The notes: generated by a model from the sequence alone, not told the origin. DNA of 64,000 bases from Roseiarcus sp963765375 (GCA_963765375.1 CAVXVZ010000003.1:682001-746000); one strand, 5' to 3'. Positions 46,692 to 58,968 are shown, numbered from the stretch's first letter. Translations and numbers: made by a program.

Positions 46692-48271
46692 CTAGGAGCC
46701 TGTCCGAGAAATGGCGGATTTTGGTGGCGGCGTTTGCGCGAATCGGATTCTGCTTGCTTATGAGCAAGACCTTCCGGCCCTGGACGATCGATCAGCCGCT
46801 GTTGTTGCCGCCGAGCGTGCAGGACTTTGTCGGCGAGGACCATCTGGCTCGCTTCATTTTGGCGCTTGTGCTCGAGCATCTCGACCTTGGTGAGATCGAA
46901 TCCGGGTATGCGAGCGAGCGCGGGCAGCCGCCGTTTGACCCGGCGATGATGACGGCGCTGTTGCTGTACGGCTATTGTCACGGCGTCTACTCGTCGCGCC
47001 GGATCGCCAAGGCGACGCGCGAACGGGTCGACTTCATGAGCATTGTCGGGCTCGATCCGCCGGATTTTCGCACCGTCTCCGACTTCCGCAAGCGGCACTT
47101 GAAGGCGCTTGCGGGACTGTTCGGGCAAGTTCTCAAGCTGTGCGAACAGGCGGGATTTGTGAAGCTCGGCCATGTCGCGCTCGACGGGACGAAGATCAAG
47201 GCGAACGCCTCCAAGCACAAGGCGATGAGCTACGAGCGCATGGAGAAGCGTGCGGCGGAGCTCGAGGCCGAGGTCGATCGGTGGCTGAGCGCAGCCGAGG
47301 CTGCGGACGCCGAGGAAGACAGAGCCTTCGGCCGCGACAAGAGCGGCGAGGAGCTGCCCAAATGGGTTGCCGACAAGAAGAAGCGCGCCGAGAAGATCCG
47401 GGCGGCGAAGGCCGAATTGGAGGCCGAGGCGAAAGCGGCCGCGGCGGCCAAGGCCAAAGCGCAGGCCGAGGCCGAGGAGCGGCGACAAGCCGAGGGCCGC
47501 AAGAAACCGGGCAAGCCCGCCGCCCCGCCATCCGAAGAGCCTGACCCCAAAGCGCAGAAGAACTTCACCGATCCCGAAAGCCGCATCATGAAAACCAAGG
47601 ACGGCTTCATCCAGGGCTACAATGCGCAGGCGGCGGTCGACGCGACGGCGCAGGTGATCGTCGCCCACGGCCTCGACGCGAAGCAGAGCGATCAACATCA
47701 ATTGGCGCCGATCGCCGACGCCATCGAAGCCAATCTGGGCAAGAAGCCGACGCAACTGTCGGCGGACGCGGGCTATTGCTCCGACGCCAACCTTGCGGCG
47801 ATGGAGGAACGCGAGATCGACGCCTATATCGCGCCGGGGCGGGCCAAGCACGCCGGGGAAGGAGAAGGCGGCGGCGCCCGCGTCGCCGCCATGCGCGAAA
47901 GAATCAAGGCCGGCGGGCACTCCAGCCCCTACCGCTTAAGAAAGCAGCTGCCCGAGCCGGTGTTCGGACAGATCAAGCAGGCGCGCGGCTTCCGTCAGTT
48001 TCTCTTGCGCGGCGTCGAGAAGGTCGCCAACGAGTGGGGCCTCGTCTGCCTCGCCCACAATATCTTGAAGCTCGCCCAGGGGCGGACCCCGTCCCTTGCC
48101 GCACTCGCAACCGGCTGAGCTTCGCCACCTCGGAAACGGTGCAACGAACGATGGCCGCAAAGCTTCCACCCTTACATCAAACCGGATGCGCGAATTTGCT
48201 GCATCCGGCTCTCCGACTGGCTTGAGCGGTTCAAATCCCAGCTCGCCGGGATTAAGCAGACAGGCTCCTAG
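46692..48271 (+). mobile_element. IS1182-family insertion sequence, copy B
   Basis: The ends are GAGCCTGTC / GACAGGCTC bordered by CTAG at 46692-46695 and 48268-48271, 1580 bp in all. It is near-identical to copy A (37150-38729) but inverted. Its right CTAG is also the left CTAG of the element at 48268-49889, so the two elements abut without spacer. Confidence 0.88.
46760..48118 (+). CDS. IS1182-family transposase (copy B)
   Basis: This 452-residue protein from ATG 46760 is the same as copy A apart from about seven substitutions (for example LDLGEIESGY against LNLGEIEAAY, and MRERIKAGG against MREIIKAGG). Catalytic acidic residues are kept: LDGTKIKANAS, SADAGYCSD and LPEPVFGQIK. The frame is intact. 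Confidence 0.92.
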   Translation: MSKTFRPWTIDQPLLLPPSVQDFVGEDHLARFILALVLEHLDLGEIESGYASERGQPPFDPAMMTALLLYGYCHGVYSSRRIAKATRERVDFMSIVGLDPPDFRTVSDFRKRHLKALAGLFGQVLKLCEQAGFVKLGHVALDGTKIKANASKHKAMSYERMEKRAAELEAEVDRWLSAAEAADAEEDRAFGRDKSGEELPKWVADKKKRAEKIRAAKAELEAEAKAAAAAKAKAQAEAEERRQAEGRKKPGKPAAPPSEEPDPKAQKNFTDPESRIMKTKDGFIQGYNAQAAVDATAQVIVAHGLDAKQSDQHQLAPIADAIEANLGKKPTQLSADAGYCSDANLAAMEEREIDAYIAPGRAKHAGEGEGGGARVAAMRERIKAGGHSSPYRLRKQLPEPVFGQIKQARGFRQFLLRGVEKVANEWGLVCLAHNILKLAQGRTPSLAALATG

Positions 48272-49889
48272 CAGCCTGTCGGACTTAGCGGGACGTTGGC
48301 GGTTTGGAAGGGACAGGCGAGATTTGGCGAGTTAGAATCGCGGCATTGATTCGCCTTGAGCCTGCGCATGAGCAATTTCCGCACGATTGATCGGCAGACG
48401 GGTTATCTTCTGCCGCCTTCGGTGGACGAGTGGCTGCCAGAGAAGCATTTGGCGCGCTTTGTGGTTGAAGTGATCGACGGGCTCGACCTTCGCGCGATGA
48501 GTGGCGAGTATCGCGGCTCGGGTTCGGCGTCCTACCATCCCAGGGTGTTGGTGGGTCTTCTTGTTTACGGCTACGCGACGGGGGTGTTTTCGAGCCGCAA
48601 GCTGGAGCGGGCGACGTATGACTCGGTGGCGTTTCGTTTCATCGCGGCCAACGATCATCCCGACCACGACACGCTGGCGACGTTTCGCCGGCGTTTTCTC
48701 AAACCGATCGAGGGGCTGTTCGTCCAAGTGTTGCTGCTTGCGCGCGAGATGGGCGTGCTGAAGATGGGAACCATCGGCCTCGACGGGACGAAGATTCACG
48801 CCAACGCCAGCCGGCACAGCGCGCTTTCCTATGAGCATGCGGGCAAGATCGAGGCGCAACTGAAGGGCGAGGTCGCCGATTTGATGGCCAAGGCCGAGGC
48901 GGCGGACGCGGCGGACCTTCCCGACGGCATGTCGATTCCCGACGAACTGGCGCGGCGCGAGGAGCGTCTGGGCAAGATCGCCGAGGCGCGCGCCAAGATC
49001 GAGGCGCGCGCCAGGGAGCGCCACGCGCGCGAATTGGCGGAACATGAAGCCAAAATGGCGGCGCGCGCGGCCAAGACGGCGGCGACGGGCAAGAAGCCGG
49101 GCGGCAAGGCGCCGCAGCCGCCGCCCGAGGGGCCGCTGCCGAGCGATCAGGTCAATCTGACCGATGAAGACTCGCGCATCATGCCGGTGGCCGGCGGCGG
49201 CTTCGATCAATGCTACAACGCGCAGGCGGCGGTCGCCGTCGGCAGCCTGCTGGTGGTGGCGACCGAGGTGGTCCAGGCGCCCAACGACAAGAACCAGGTC
49301 GAGCCGATGCTGGGCAAGATCGGCGCTTTGCCCGAGGCCTTGGGCGAGGCCGAAACTCTGCTGGCGGACACCGGCTATTTCAGCGCGGGCAATGTCGAGG
49401 CTTGCGAAGAGGCGGGAATCGAACCGGCGATCGCGATGGGCCGCCAGCCGCACCATCCGCCTTTGGCCGAGCGCTTCGAGCCGGCGCCGGCCGCGCCGGA
49501 CAATCCGACGCCGGTCGAGGCGATGGCGCATCGTTTGAAGACGCCTCGAGGCCGGGCGCTCTACGCCCTGCGCAAACAGACCCCCGAACCGGTGTTCGGC
49601 ATCATCAAATCCGTGCTCGGGTTCCGTCAATTTTCACTGCGCGGGCTCGAAAAAGTGCGCGGCGAGTGGAGCCTCGTGACCATGGCCTGGAACATGAAGC
49701 GAATGTTCGCCCTCGCCCCCGCCTATTGAAGGCGGGGCGCCCCGGCGCAGAGAAGATCCAGCTCCATCGCCGATCCAACAGACTCAATCGCAACGCCCAC
49801 AAAGCTCAACAGGGCGCCGACCGCCGCCGCAACGCGGGTAGGCCGGTTTCAAAGACCAGCTGCAAGGACTCAGTCCGACAGGCTGCTAG
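48268..49889 (+). mobile_element. second type of IS1182-family element, C
   Basis: The ends are CAGCCTGTCGGACT (from 48272) and its complement AGTCCGACAGGCTG (to 49885), with CTAG at 48268-48271 and 49886-49889; total 1622 bp. It differs from copies A and B in internal sequence but shares the CTAG border and part of the terminal repeat. The ancestral site before both insertions reads CCC-CTAG-GGC. Confidence 0.87.
48368..49729 (+). CDS. IS1182-family transposase (element C)
   Basis: This 453-residue protein from ATG 48368 (MSNFRTIDRQTGYLLPPSV) has the same architecture as the A/B transposase but is well diverged: GLDGTKIHANASRHSALSY, an Ala/Lys/Glu-rich coiled insert, LLADTGYFSAGNV and TPEPVFGIIKSVLGFRQFSL. 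The three catalytic acids are present and the frame is open. Confidence 0.92.
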   Translation: MSNFRTIDRQTGYLLPPSVDEWLPEKHLARFVVEVIDGLDLRAMSGEYRGSGSASYHPRVLVGLLVYGYATGVFSSRKLERATYDSVAFRFIAANDHPDHDTLATFRRRFLKPIEGLFVQVLLLAREMGVLKMGTIGLDGTKIHANASRHSALSYEHAGKIEAQLKGEVADLMAKAEAADAADLPDGMSIPDELARREERLGKIAEARAKIEARARERHARELAEHEAKMAARAAKTAATGKKPGGKAPQPPPEGPLPSDQVNLTDEDSRIMPVAGGGFDQCYNAQAAVAVGSLLVVATEVVQAPNDKNQVEPMLGKIGALPEALGEAETLLADTGYFSAGNVEACEEAGIEPAIAMGRQPHHPPLAERFEPAPAAPDNPTPVEAMAHRLKTPRGRALYALRKQTPEPVFGIIKSVLGFRQFSLRGLEKVRGEWSLVTMAWNMKRMFALAPAY

Positions 49890-50271
49890 GGCAGAGCGTT
49901 TCGATTGACGCCCGGAGCGCTTTGCATATTTCCCCGGCTGGCGCCTTTGATTTTGGGCCCTGCGTCTATCGTCACGTGCAGCATGCTCATGTTCCAAATC
50001 CTCACGACTGCAACGGACGAGCGTGAGGAACGCGCCCCACATGCCCGCGGATATTGGCCCTTGTGAAAATTTTGTCGGATCAATGTCGGCGCTCATAGCC
50101 ACTGTTACCTCACCATATCGCTATGTGCCAGCTCGACCCGGACGGGCGCGAGGTTCAGGCGGCGGGCCGTCCTGCACCGTCCTACGCTATCCGACTTCCA
50201 GTTGTCTGCCGAGGTGTGCGTAGGAAAATAGTTCGCGAACAATATCTATTAATATCAATAGCTTATGAGTA
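49890..50271. other. gene-free stretch between element C and the CorA stub
   Basis: There are no recognisable coding features on either strand. The last 60 bp (50215-50275) are A/T-rich with TATTAATATCAATA, unlike the surroundings. The missing N-terminal two thirds of corA is not here. Confidence 0.4.
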
Positions 50272-50628
50272 ATGTTGTCGGAAGGGCGATCCGTGGACGC
50301 GCCGAAGCCAGTGCGGGAGGCGACGAAGGCGGCCTTGCGCGACCTGCAGTCGCTGGAGCAGGACGCGAGCTTCAAGGCGCAGAAGGTGCAGTTCCTGTTG
50401 GACGCGACGCTCGGCCTCATCAACCTCGCGCAGAACGACATCATCAAGCTCTTCTCGGTGCTCGCCGTCATTTTCATGCCGCCGACCGTCATCGCCTCGA
50501 TCTACGGCATGAATTTCAAGGAGATGCCGGAGCTCGAGTGGCGCTGGGGTTATCCGCTGGCGCTCTGCCTGATGGTCGCCGCGGCGATCGGGCCCTACGT
50601 GTTCTTCCGCTGGAAAAAGTGGCTCTAA
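50272..50628 (+). pseudogene. CorA magnesium transporter, C-terminal fragment
   Basis: The 118-residue frame covers only the end of a CorA-type channel: the long helix (ASFKAQKVQFLLDATLGLIN), TM1 with the YGMNF selectivity motif (VIFMPPTVIASIYGMNFKEM) and TM2 ending RWKKWL. Full CorA proteins are about 320 residues, so the cytosolic funnel domain is missing. No ribosome site precedes the ATG at 50272. It is most likely the remains of a gene cut by rearrangement near the IS cluster. Confidence 0.75.
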
Positions 50629-50638
50629 GGCGGGGCTT

Positions 50639-52018
50639 TTACCCGACCTGAAACCAGGCGCCGACGCCCGCGGCGCGATGTTCGGGAATTGCTGACTCAA
50701 GCGGCCATTTGCCCGGGTTGTCGGCGACAAAGGCGATGTGCGCGGTCCGGCCGGGCTGGATGAGGACGGTGTCGCGCCAATAGGGCTCCCAGCCGTCGTC
50801 CATCGAATGCAGGAGGCGCGCGACATGCCCCCATAGGCGCAACGCCTGGACGAACGCCGTTTTGTTGCCAAGCGCGAACACCGTCGGCGCGCCCCGCGGC
50901 AGCGCATAGGCCGGCTTCGCCGACCAGTCGACGAAAGTCGCCCCATTGACCGCGAACGGCGCCGATCCGCCGCCGGTGATGACAAAATCGCAGCGTCGCG
51001 CCGATTCGAGCGCGATCTCCGCCGGCAGCAGGGGATTGGGGGCGAGGCGCTGCAGCTCGGAGCGCGCCGCGACTAGCTCGCCCTCCGTTGCGACGGCGAC
51101 GAACGGGCGATCGGCCTCGCCGGCGTTGGCGCGCAAAATGAGGCGAACGCTGGCGCCAAGGCCGCGCGGCATGTCGAACATCAGCTCGAAACGGGCGCCG
51201 GGTCCCATCGGGAACTGGTTGTTCAGCGGCTCGAACGGCTCGCTCGGCTGGCCGTCGACGGCGACGATGACGGTTTTCGCGCCCTCGATGGCCACGACCG
51301 CCAGGCGGGCGGTCGCCGCGCTGCCAAGACGAAGCCGCACCCGCGCTCCTGGCGGGGCGCTGAGTTTCAGCGGCGCCGCGGCGCCGCTGGCGAACACGAG
51401 GCTGCCTCGGCGCCCGTTTCCTCGGCCGACGGCGATATCGGAGAAGTCGTCCCTGATCTGCCCGTTGGCGTCGACGTTCCAATCCGACAGCACGATCGCG
51501 GCATCCACATCAACGTCCGGCTTGACCGCCTCCTCGACGATGATTGGCCCGAACAGCCCGCGTCCCTGTTGCGCGGCGTCGGACAGGCCCGCGTGGGGCA
51601 GATAGAGATTAAAGCCGGCGTCGGGAGCAACGAACCGGATTTCGACGCCGGCGCCAGGCCTGAGGCGCTCCTGCGTCAGGCCGCCGACGCCCGCGCCCGC
51701 GTTCGAAGCCCGCAAGCCCGGAAAGCTCAGCGTCGTCGGCTCGGCGAGCTTGTTGTCGAACCTCAGTTTTAGCTCCGCGCCTTGCCTCACCCTGAGGAGC
51801 GGGCCCGGGATTGCGCCTTTGTAGGCATAAGCCGCCGTCGCTTCGGCCGGCGCCGGCGCCAGCTGAAGCCGCGCGGGCGCGGCTTCGAAGCTGACGAAAT
51901 CGTTGGCTCCCGGGGCAGGCGCATCCGCGCCGGTGCTCCCGTTGAGGCCCCACGCCGCCGCGGCCAGTCCGCCGCCCAGGACCGCGCGCCGGGTCTGGCC
52001 TGATGTTCGCTGCGCCAT
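50639..52018 (-). CDS. multicopper-oxidase-fold protein lacking most copper ligands
   Basis: This 459-residue protein starts at ATG 52018 with a Tat-like signal (TRRAVLGGGLAAAAW), so it is exported folded. The three cupredoxin domains are recognisable, but the ligand motifs are lost. HWHG becomes SFPG (in LSFPGLRASN), the second motif keeps one His (LPHAG), HPMHLHG becomes VQALRLWGH, and HCHxxxH becomes LESAIPEH. A copper-dependent oxidase is therefore unlikely. FtsP (SufI) of E. coli is a known copper-free member that supports cell division, and is a possible analogue. It converges with the CorA stub. Confidence 0.78.
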   Translation of the reverse strand: MAQRTSGQTRRAVLGGGLAAAAWGLNGSTGADAPAPGANDFVSFEAAPARLQLAPAPAEATAAYAYKGAIPGPLLRVRQGAELKLRFDNKLAEPTTLSFPGLRASNAGAGVGGLTQERLRPGAGVEIRFVAPDAGFNLYLPHAGLSDAAQQGRGLFGPIIVEEAVKPDVDVDAAIVLSDWNVDANGQIRDDFSDIAVGRGNGRRGSLVFASGAAAPLKLSAPPGARVRLRLGSAATARLAVVAIEGAKTVIVAVDGQPSEPFEPLNNQFPMGPGARFELMFDMPRGLGASVRLILRANAGEADRPFVAVATEGELVAARSELQRLAPNPLLPAEIALESARRCDFVITGGGSAPFAVNGATFVDWSAKPAYALPRGAPTVFALGNKTAFVQALRLWGHVARLLHSMDDGWEPYWRDTVLIQPGRTAHIAFVADNPGKWPLESAIPEHRAAGVGAWFQVG

Positions 52019-52088
52019 TTTGGGACGCGCCGGCTGGCCCAAGATTTGCGGTTCGGCCGGCAAGGAGCATCTAACCGCGCGTAAGCTC

Positions 52089-52241
52089 ATGGCATCCTTA
52101 GGCTTTGCCGCCGTTTGCTTCGCGCTGGCGCGGCTCATGTTCGCGGCGCTGTTCTTACCGCAGCGCGCGAATGGCGCAACAGGCCTTCTGCTCGGGAGTA
52201 GCCTCTTCACCATCGCCATCGCCGCCGTGGTCCGCAAATGA
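52089..52241 (+). CDS. possible small membrane protein
   Basis: This 50-residue frame from ATG 52089 has two hydrophobic stretches (MASLGFAAVCFALARLMFAA and ATGLLLGSSLFTIAIAAVV) and a short basic end. There is no clear ribosome site (GCGTAAGCTC) and no recognised family. It lies between the divergent multicopper-oxidase-like gene and tRNA-Leu. It could be chance. Confidence 0.3.
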   Translation: MASLGFAAVCFALARLMFAALFLPQRANGATGLLLGSSLFTIAIAAVVRK

Positions 52242-52343
52242 GCCGGCAAAGCCGGTGAACCTGCTTTTTTCTATGGCGCGCGCCGGGCAAGCTGGTATAG
52301 AGCGCGCCCGAAGCAATGCGGCCTCGTCAAGCCGGCGCTTGCG

Positions 52344-52428
52344 GCGGGCGTGGCGGAATTGGTAGACGCGCCGGATTTAGGTTCCGGTGACGTAAGTCGT
52401 GGGGGTTCGAGTCCCTCCGCCCGCACCA
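52344..52428 (+). tRNA. tRNA-Leu (anticodon TAG)
   Basis: The acceptor stem GCGGGCG pairs with CGCCCGC, followed by A and an encoded CCA. The anticodon loop TTTAGGT lies in the stem CCGGA/TCCGG, with a class II variable arm (TGACGTAAGTCGT) and T-arm GGGGG-TTCGAGT-CCCTC. Length is 85 nt with CCA. It reads CUA/CUN leucine codons. Confidence 0.97.
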
Positions 52429-52527
52429 TTTCTTTCGCAACCGTGAGCGCCAAGTGACGATCGGACGACGGAGAGTTATCGGCCAGTCGCGGCCACTGGC
52501 CACGACGACGACAAGGCGGAACGTAAG

Positions 52528-53923
52528 ATGCAGGTGACCGAGACGCTGAGCCAAGGGCTCAAGCGAGAGTACAACATTTCGCTCCCGGCGAGCGACCTGG
52601 CGGCTAAGCTCGACGGGCAATTGGCCGAACTGAAAGCCAAGGTCCGGATCAACGGCTTCCGGCCCGGCAAGGTGCCGGTCGAGCATTTACGCAGGGTATA
52701 CGGGAAGTCGGTGATGGCCGACGTCGTGCAGGAAGCCATCGCCAGCGCCAACAAGAAGATCGTGGACGACAACCATCTGCGCCTGGCCCGCGAGCCGAAG
52801 GTCGAGCTGCCGGCCGATCAGGCGGCGATCGCCGCCGCCCTGGAGGCCCGAGGCGACCTGAACTTCAAGGTCGCGCTCGAGGTGCTGCCGGTTTTCGAGA
52901 TTGGCGATTTTTCGCAAATTTCGCTCGAGCGTCCAATCGCGGACGTCGAGCCGGCCGATGTCGAGACTGCGCTCGATCGGCTTGCGCAGGAGCGCCGCAC
53001 CTATACCGAGAAGCCCGCGGGGGCGACGGCGGAGAACCACGATCGCGTCACCGTCGACTTCGATGGAATGATCAATGGCGTTCCGTTCGAAGGCGGCGCG
53101 GGCAGGGACATTCAGGTCGCCCTTGGCTCAAACACCTTCATTCCAGGATTTGAGGAACAGCTCGTCGGCGTCGCCGCTGGAGAGGAGCGCACGATCCAGG
53201 GGACCTTTCCGGAGACATACGCCGTGCGCGCGCTCGCCGGGAAGACCGGCGATTTCGCAGTGACCGTGAGGGCTGTCGCCGCGCGCGATCCGCTCGATAT
53301 TTGACGACGAATTCGCCAAGAGCGTTGGCTTCGAAAGCCTCGACAAGCTCAAGGAGATGATCCGTGACCGACTCGCCTCTGAATATGCCCGCGCCTCGCG
53401 CGACAAGCTCAAACGCCAGCTGCTCGACCAGCTCGACAAGCTCTATTCGTTCGAGTTGCCCGAGGGGCTCGTCAACCAGGAGTTCGACTCAATCTGGGAG
53501 CAGGTGACGCGCGAGCAGAAAGCCGCTGGCCGCAGCTTCGCAGACGAGAACACCACGGAGGAGGCTGCGCGCGCCGATTATCGCAAGATCGCCGAACGCC
53601 GGGTGCGGCTCGGGCTCCTGCTCGCCGAGGTCGGAACGAGGGCTGAGGTGAAGGTCTCGGACGACGAGATGACTCAGGCGCTGATCGCCCGGGCGCGGTC
53701 CTTCCCTGGACAGGAAAAGCAGGTCTGGGACTTCTATCGCAACAACACCCAGGCTCTGGCCGAGTTGCGCGCCCCGATTTATGAGGAGAAGGTCGTCGAC
53801 CATATCGTCGGGCTCGCCAAGGTCGAGGACCGCAAGGTGAACAGGGAGGAGCTTCTCAAGCCGATCGACGACGAGCCTCCAGGCCAGCCGACGATAATCG
53901 AAAATCAGCCGCCCGCGGCGTGA
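52528..53923 (+). CDS. tig: trigger factor, with a one-base frameshift
   Basis: From ATG 52528 come the ribosome-binding domain (SDLAAKLDGQLAELKAKVRI, GFRPGKVP signature) and the FKBP-type PPIase domain (TVDFDGMINGVPFEGG). The frame stops at 53302 after DPLDI. The chaperone domain continues in the +1 frame (DDEFAKSVGFESLDKLKEM to IIENQPPAA, 53923). Removing one T from TTT at 53300-53302 gives DIDDEFAKS and 464 residues. Since both halves are well conserved and the gene heads the clpP-clpX-lon cluster, a sequencing error is likely. Trigger factor folds nascent chains at the ribosome exit. Confidence 0.93.
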
Positions 53924-54064
53924 TCGCGGCGAGGCGTTCGAACCGAAACTTCGATTTCGCGCCGGTCCGCGCCGGGGCGGGCCCTTCTCGGGACGGCCTT
54001 GGGCGCTTATGTTGGCTTTTGAGGCCACCGCCGCGCGCCGGCCAGATCTGGCGAAAGAGGTCCT

Positions 54065-54700
54065 ATGCGCGATCCTGTCGATTATTACACCAATAACCTC
54101 GTGCCGATCGTGATCGAGCAGTCGGCGCGCGGCGAGCGTTCGTTCGATATTTTTTCTCGACTGTTGCGTGAACGCATCATTTTCATGATCGGGCCGGTGG
54201 ATGACCTGTCGGCCTCGTTGATAGTCGCCCAACTGCTTTTTCTGGAGGCGGACAATCCGAAGAAGGAAATCGCCCTTTACGTCAATTCTCCGGGCGGCAT
54301 TGTCACTGCCGGGTTATCGATCTACGATACAATGCAGTTTATTCGGCCCAAGGTGACGACCATGTGCATCGGGCAGGCCGCGTCGATGGGCTCGATGCTG
54401 CTTGCCGCCGGAGAGAAGGGATCGCGATTTGCGCTGCCCAATTCCCGCATCATGGTCCATCAGCCTTCGGGGGGTTTTCAGGGCCAGGCGTCGGATATCC
54501 AGCGTCACGCAGAGGACATTCTCAAGGTCAAGCGGCGGCTCAATGAGATTTATGTCCACCACACCGGCCAATCCTACGAAGCCATTGAAAGAACGCTGGA
54601 TCGCGATCATTTCATGTCGGCTGAGGAGGCGAAGGCGTTCGGGATCGTCGACGAGGTGACGATCAAGCGCGCGGTCGAGCTGGAGGAGGTCAAAGTTTAG
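54065..54700 (+). CDS. clpP: ATP-dependent Clp protease proteolytic subunit
   Basis: This 211-residue serine protease has catalytic Ser107 (GQAASMGSM), His132 (RIMVHQPSGG) and Asp181 (TLDRDHFMSA). It forms the tetradecameric barrel fed by ClpX or ClpA. GAAAGAGGTCCT precedes the ATG. It follows tig by 141 bp and precedes clpX by 269 bp. The length is typical. Confidence 0.97.
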   Translation: MRDPVDYYTNNLVPIVIEQSARGERSFDIFSRLLRERIIFMIGPVDDLSASLIVAQLLFLEADNPKKEIALYVNSPGGIVTAGLSIYDTMQFIRPKVTTMCIGQAASMGSMLLAAGEKGSRFALPNSRIMVHQPSGGFQGQASDIQRHAEDILKVKRRLNEIYVHHTGQSYEAIERTLDRDHFMSAEEAKAFGIVDEVTIKRAVELEEVKV

Positions 54701-54969
54701 CTCCGCTGGCCGATCGAGCTTATAAGCTAGCCGGGGTTTTGGCGGCTGGCGTCCATGAATTTCGCGGCGCGGGCTTGATTTTGCGTGCAATTTGGTGGTT
54801 GCTTGTCAAATCGCAAACTGACGCTATTGCGTCAGGCGGAAGGCGGACTGAAGCGGGGGACGGCGAGGCAGGGTCGAAGGCTACGTTTCGTTAGGGTGGT
54901 TTGGTTAGGCTGCGCGCTCAGGCGTTTGACGACTCGCTTCGGCGGAAGCGGCCTAGATGGAGAAAAGCG

Positions 54970-56223
54970 ATGGCCAAGGCCGAAGGCGACGCCAAAAATA
55001 CGCTCTATTGCTCGTTCTGCGGCAAGAGCCAGCACGAGGTCCGCAAGCTCATCGCCGGCCCGACGGTGTTCATCTGCGATGAATGCGTCGAATTGTGCAT
55101 GGACATCATCCGCGAGGAGAGCAAGACCGCGCTCGTCAAAAGCAAGGACGGCATCCCGACCCCGCGCGAAATCTGCAAGGTTCTCGACGATTATGTGATC
55201 GGTCAGCCCCAGGCCAAGCGCGTTCTGTCGGTCGCCGTTCACAACCACTACAAGCGCCTCAATCACGCCACCAAGCACGGCGACGTCGAGCTGGCGAAAT
55301 CCAATATCCTGCTGATCGGTCCGACCGGCTCAGGCAAGACGCTGCTCGCGCAGACGCTCGCGCGCATTCTCGATGTGCCTTTCACGATGGCCGACGCCAC
55401 GACGTTGACCGAAGCCGGCTATGTCGGCGAGGACGTCGAGAACATCATTTTGAAGCTGCTGCAGGCTTCCGACTACAACGTCGAACGGGCGCAGCGCGGG
55501 ATCGTCTACATCGACGAGATCGACAAGATCAGCCGCAAGTCCGACAATCCGTCGATCACCCGCGACGTGTCGGGCGAAGGCGTGCAGCAGGCGCTGCTCA
55601 AGATCATGGAGGGCACGATCGCCAGCGTTCCGCCGCAAGGCGGGCGCAAGCATCCCCAGCAGGAGTTTCTTCAGGTCGACACGACCAACATTCTGTTCAT
55701 TTGCGGCGGCGCGTTTTCCGGGCTTGAGCGAATCATCTCGGCGCGCGGCAAGGGCACTTCAATCGGCTTTTCCGCCAAGGTCCAGTCGCCCGACGACCGG
55801 CGCACGGGCGAAGTGTTCCGCGAGGTCGAGCCGGAGGACCTGCTGAAGTTCGGCCTCATTCCCGAATTCGTGGGCCGTCTGCCTGTCATCGCGACGCTCG
55901 AGGACCTCGACGAGGACGCGCTGAAGAAGATCCTGACCGAGCCAAAGAACGCGCTCGTCAAGCAATATCAGCGGCTATTCGAGATGGAGAACACCGACCT
56001 CACCATCCAGGAGGAGGCGCTGAGCGTCGTCGCAAAGAAGGCGATCGAGCGGCGCACCGGGGCCCGCGGCTTGCGCTCGATCATGGAGAGCATCTTGCTC
56101 GACACGATGTTTGAACTGCCGGGACTTGACGGCGTCGAACAGGTGGTGATCGGTCCCGAGGTCGTCGAAGGCAAGGCTCGCCCCCTCTACATCTACGCCG
56201 AGCGCGCCGAGCGCGCGAGCTGA
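54970..56223 (+). CDS. clpX: Clp protease ATP-binding subunit ClpX
   Basis: This 417-residue AAA+ unfoldase starts at ATG 54970. It has a zinc-binding domain (Cys14, Cys17, Cys36, Cys39), Walker A GPTGSGKT (117-124), Walker B IVYIDEIDKI, the pore loop GYVGEDV, sensor regions and the IGF-type loop that docks on ClpP (GLERIISARGKGTSIGF). It recognises ssrA-tagged and other substrates. It is probably transcribed with clpP or from its own promoter in the 269-bp gap. Confidence 0.97.
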   Translation: MAKAEGDAKNTLYCSFCGKSQHEVRKLIAGPTVFICDECVELCMDIIREESKTALVKSKDGIPTPREICKVLDDYVIGQPQAKRVLSVAVHNHYKRLNHATKHGDVELAKSNILLIGPTGSGKTLLAQTLARILDVPFTMADATTLTEAGYVGEDVENIILKLLQASDYNVERAQRGIVYIDEIDKISRKSDNPSITRDVSGEGVQQALLKIMEGTIASVPPQGGRKHPQQEFLQVDTTNILFICGGAFSGLERIISARGKGTSIGFSAKVQSPDDRRTGEVFREVEPEDLLKFGLIPEFVGRLPVIATLEDLDEDALKKILTEPKNALVKQYQRLFEMENTDLTIQEEALSVVAKKAIERRTGARGLRSIMESILLDTMFELPGLDGVEQVVIGPEVVEGKARPLYIYAERAERAS

Positions 56224-56475
56224 TCTTGCCTCCAGGTTCTGCGCTGCTTGAAAGTCGCGCGTCGGACGCCCATCTTTCGTGCAAAGACGCGCGATTCTCG
56301 CGACGGCGGTTGGGTACGAAATTTGCGTCAGCAGTTTCGGCGCGCTTCCGCCAGACGGAGCCGCGAGCGGCGGGCGCCTGGATTGGATGATTTGGGGGCG
56401 TTCGTCGTCGAAGGTCTGTAAGCGTAGAAGATGCGGAGCAGGCAGGAAAGTCGGCTCCCGGAATTCAGGACAGCC

Positions 56476-58899
<2,424 letters not shown>

Positions 58900-58968
58900 C
58901 GCACCCTTCGCCCCTGCGCTTGAGAACCGGGTGTTCCGGCGCCCGGGGCCTTGAAGTACCCGAAGATC

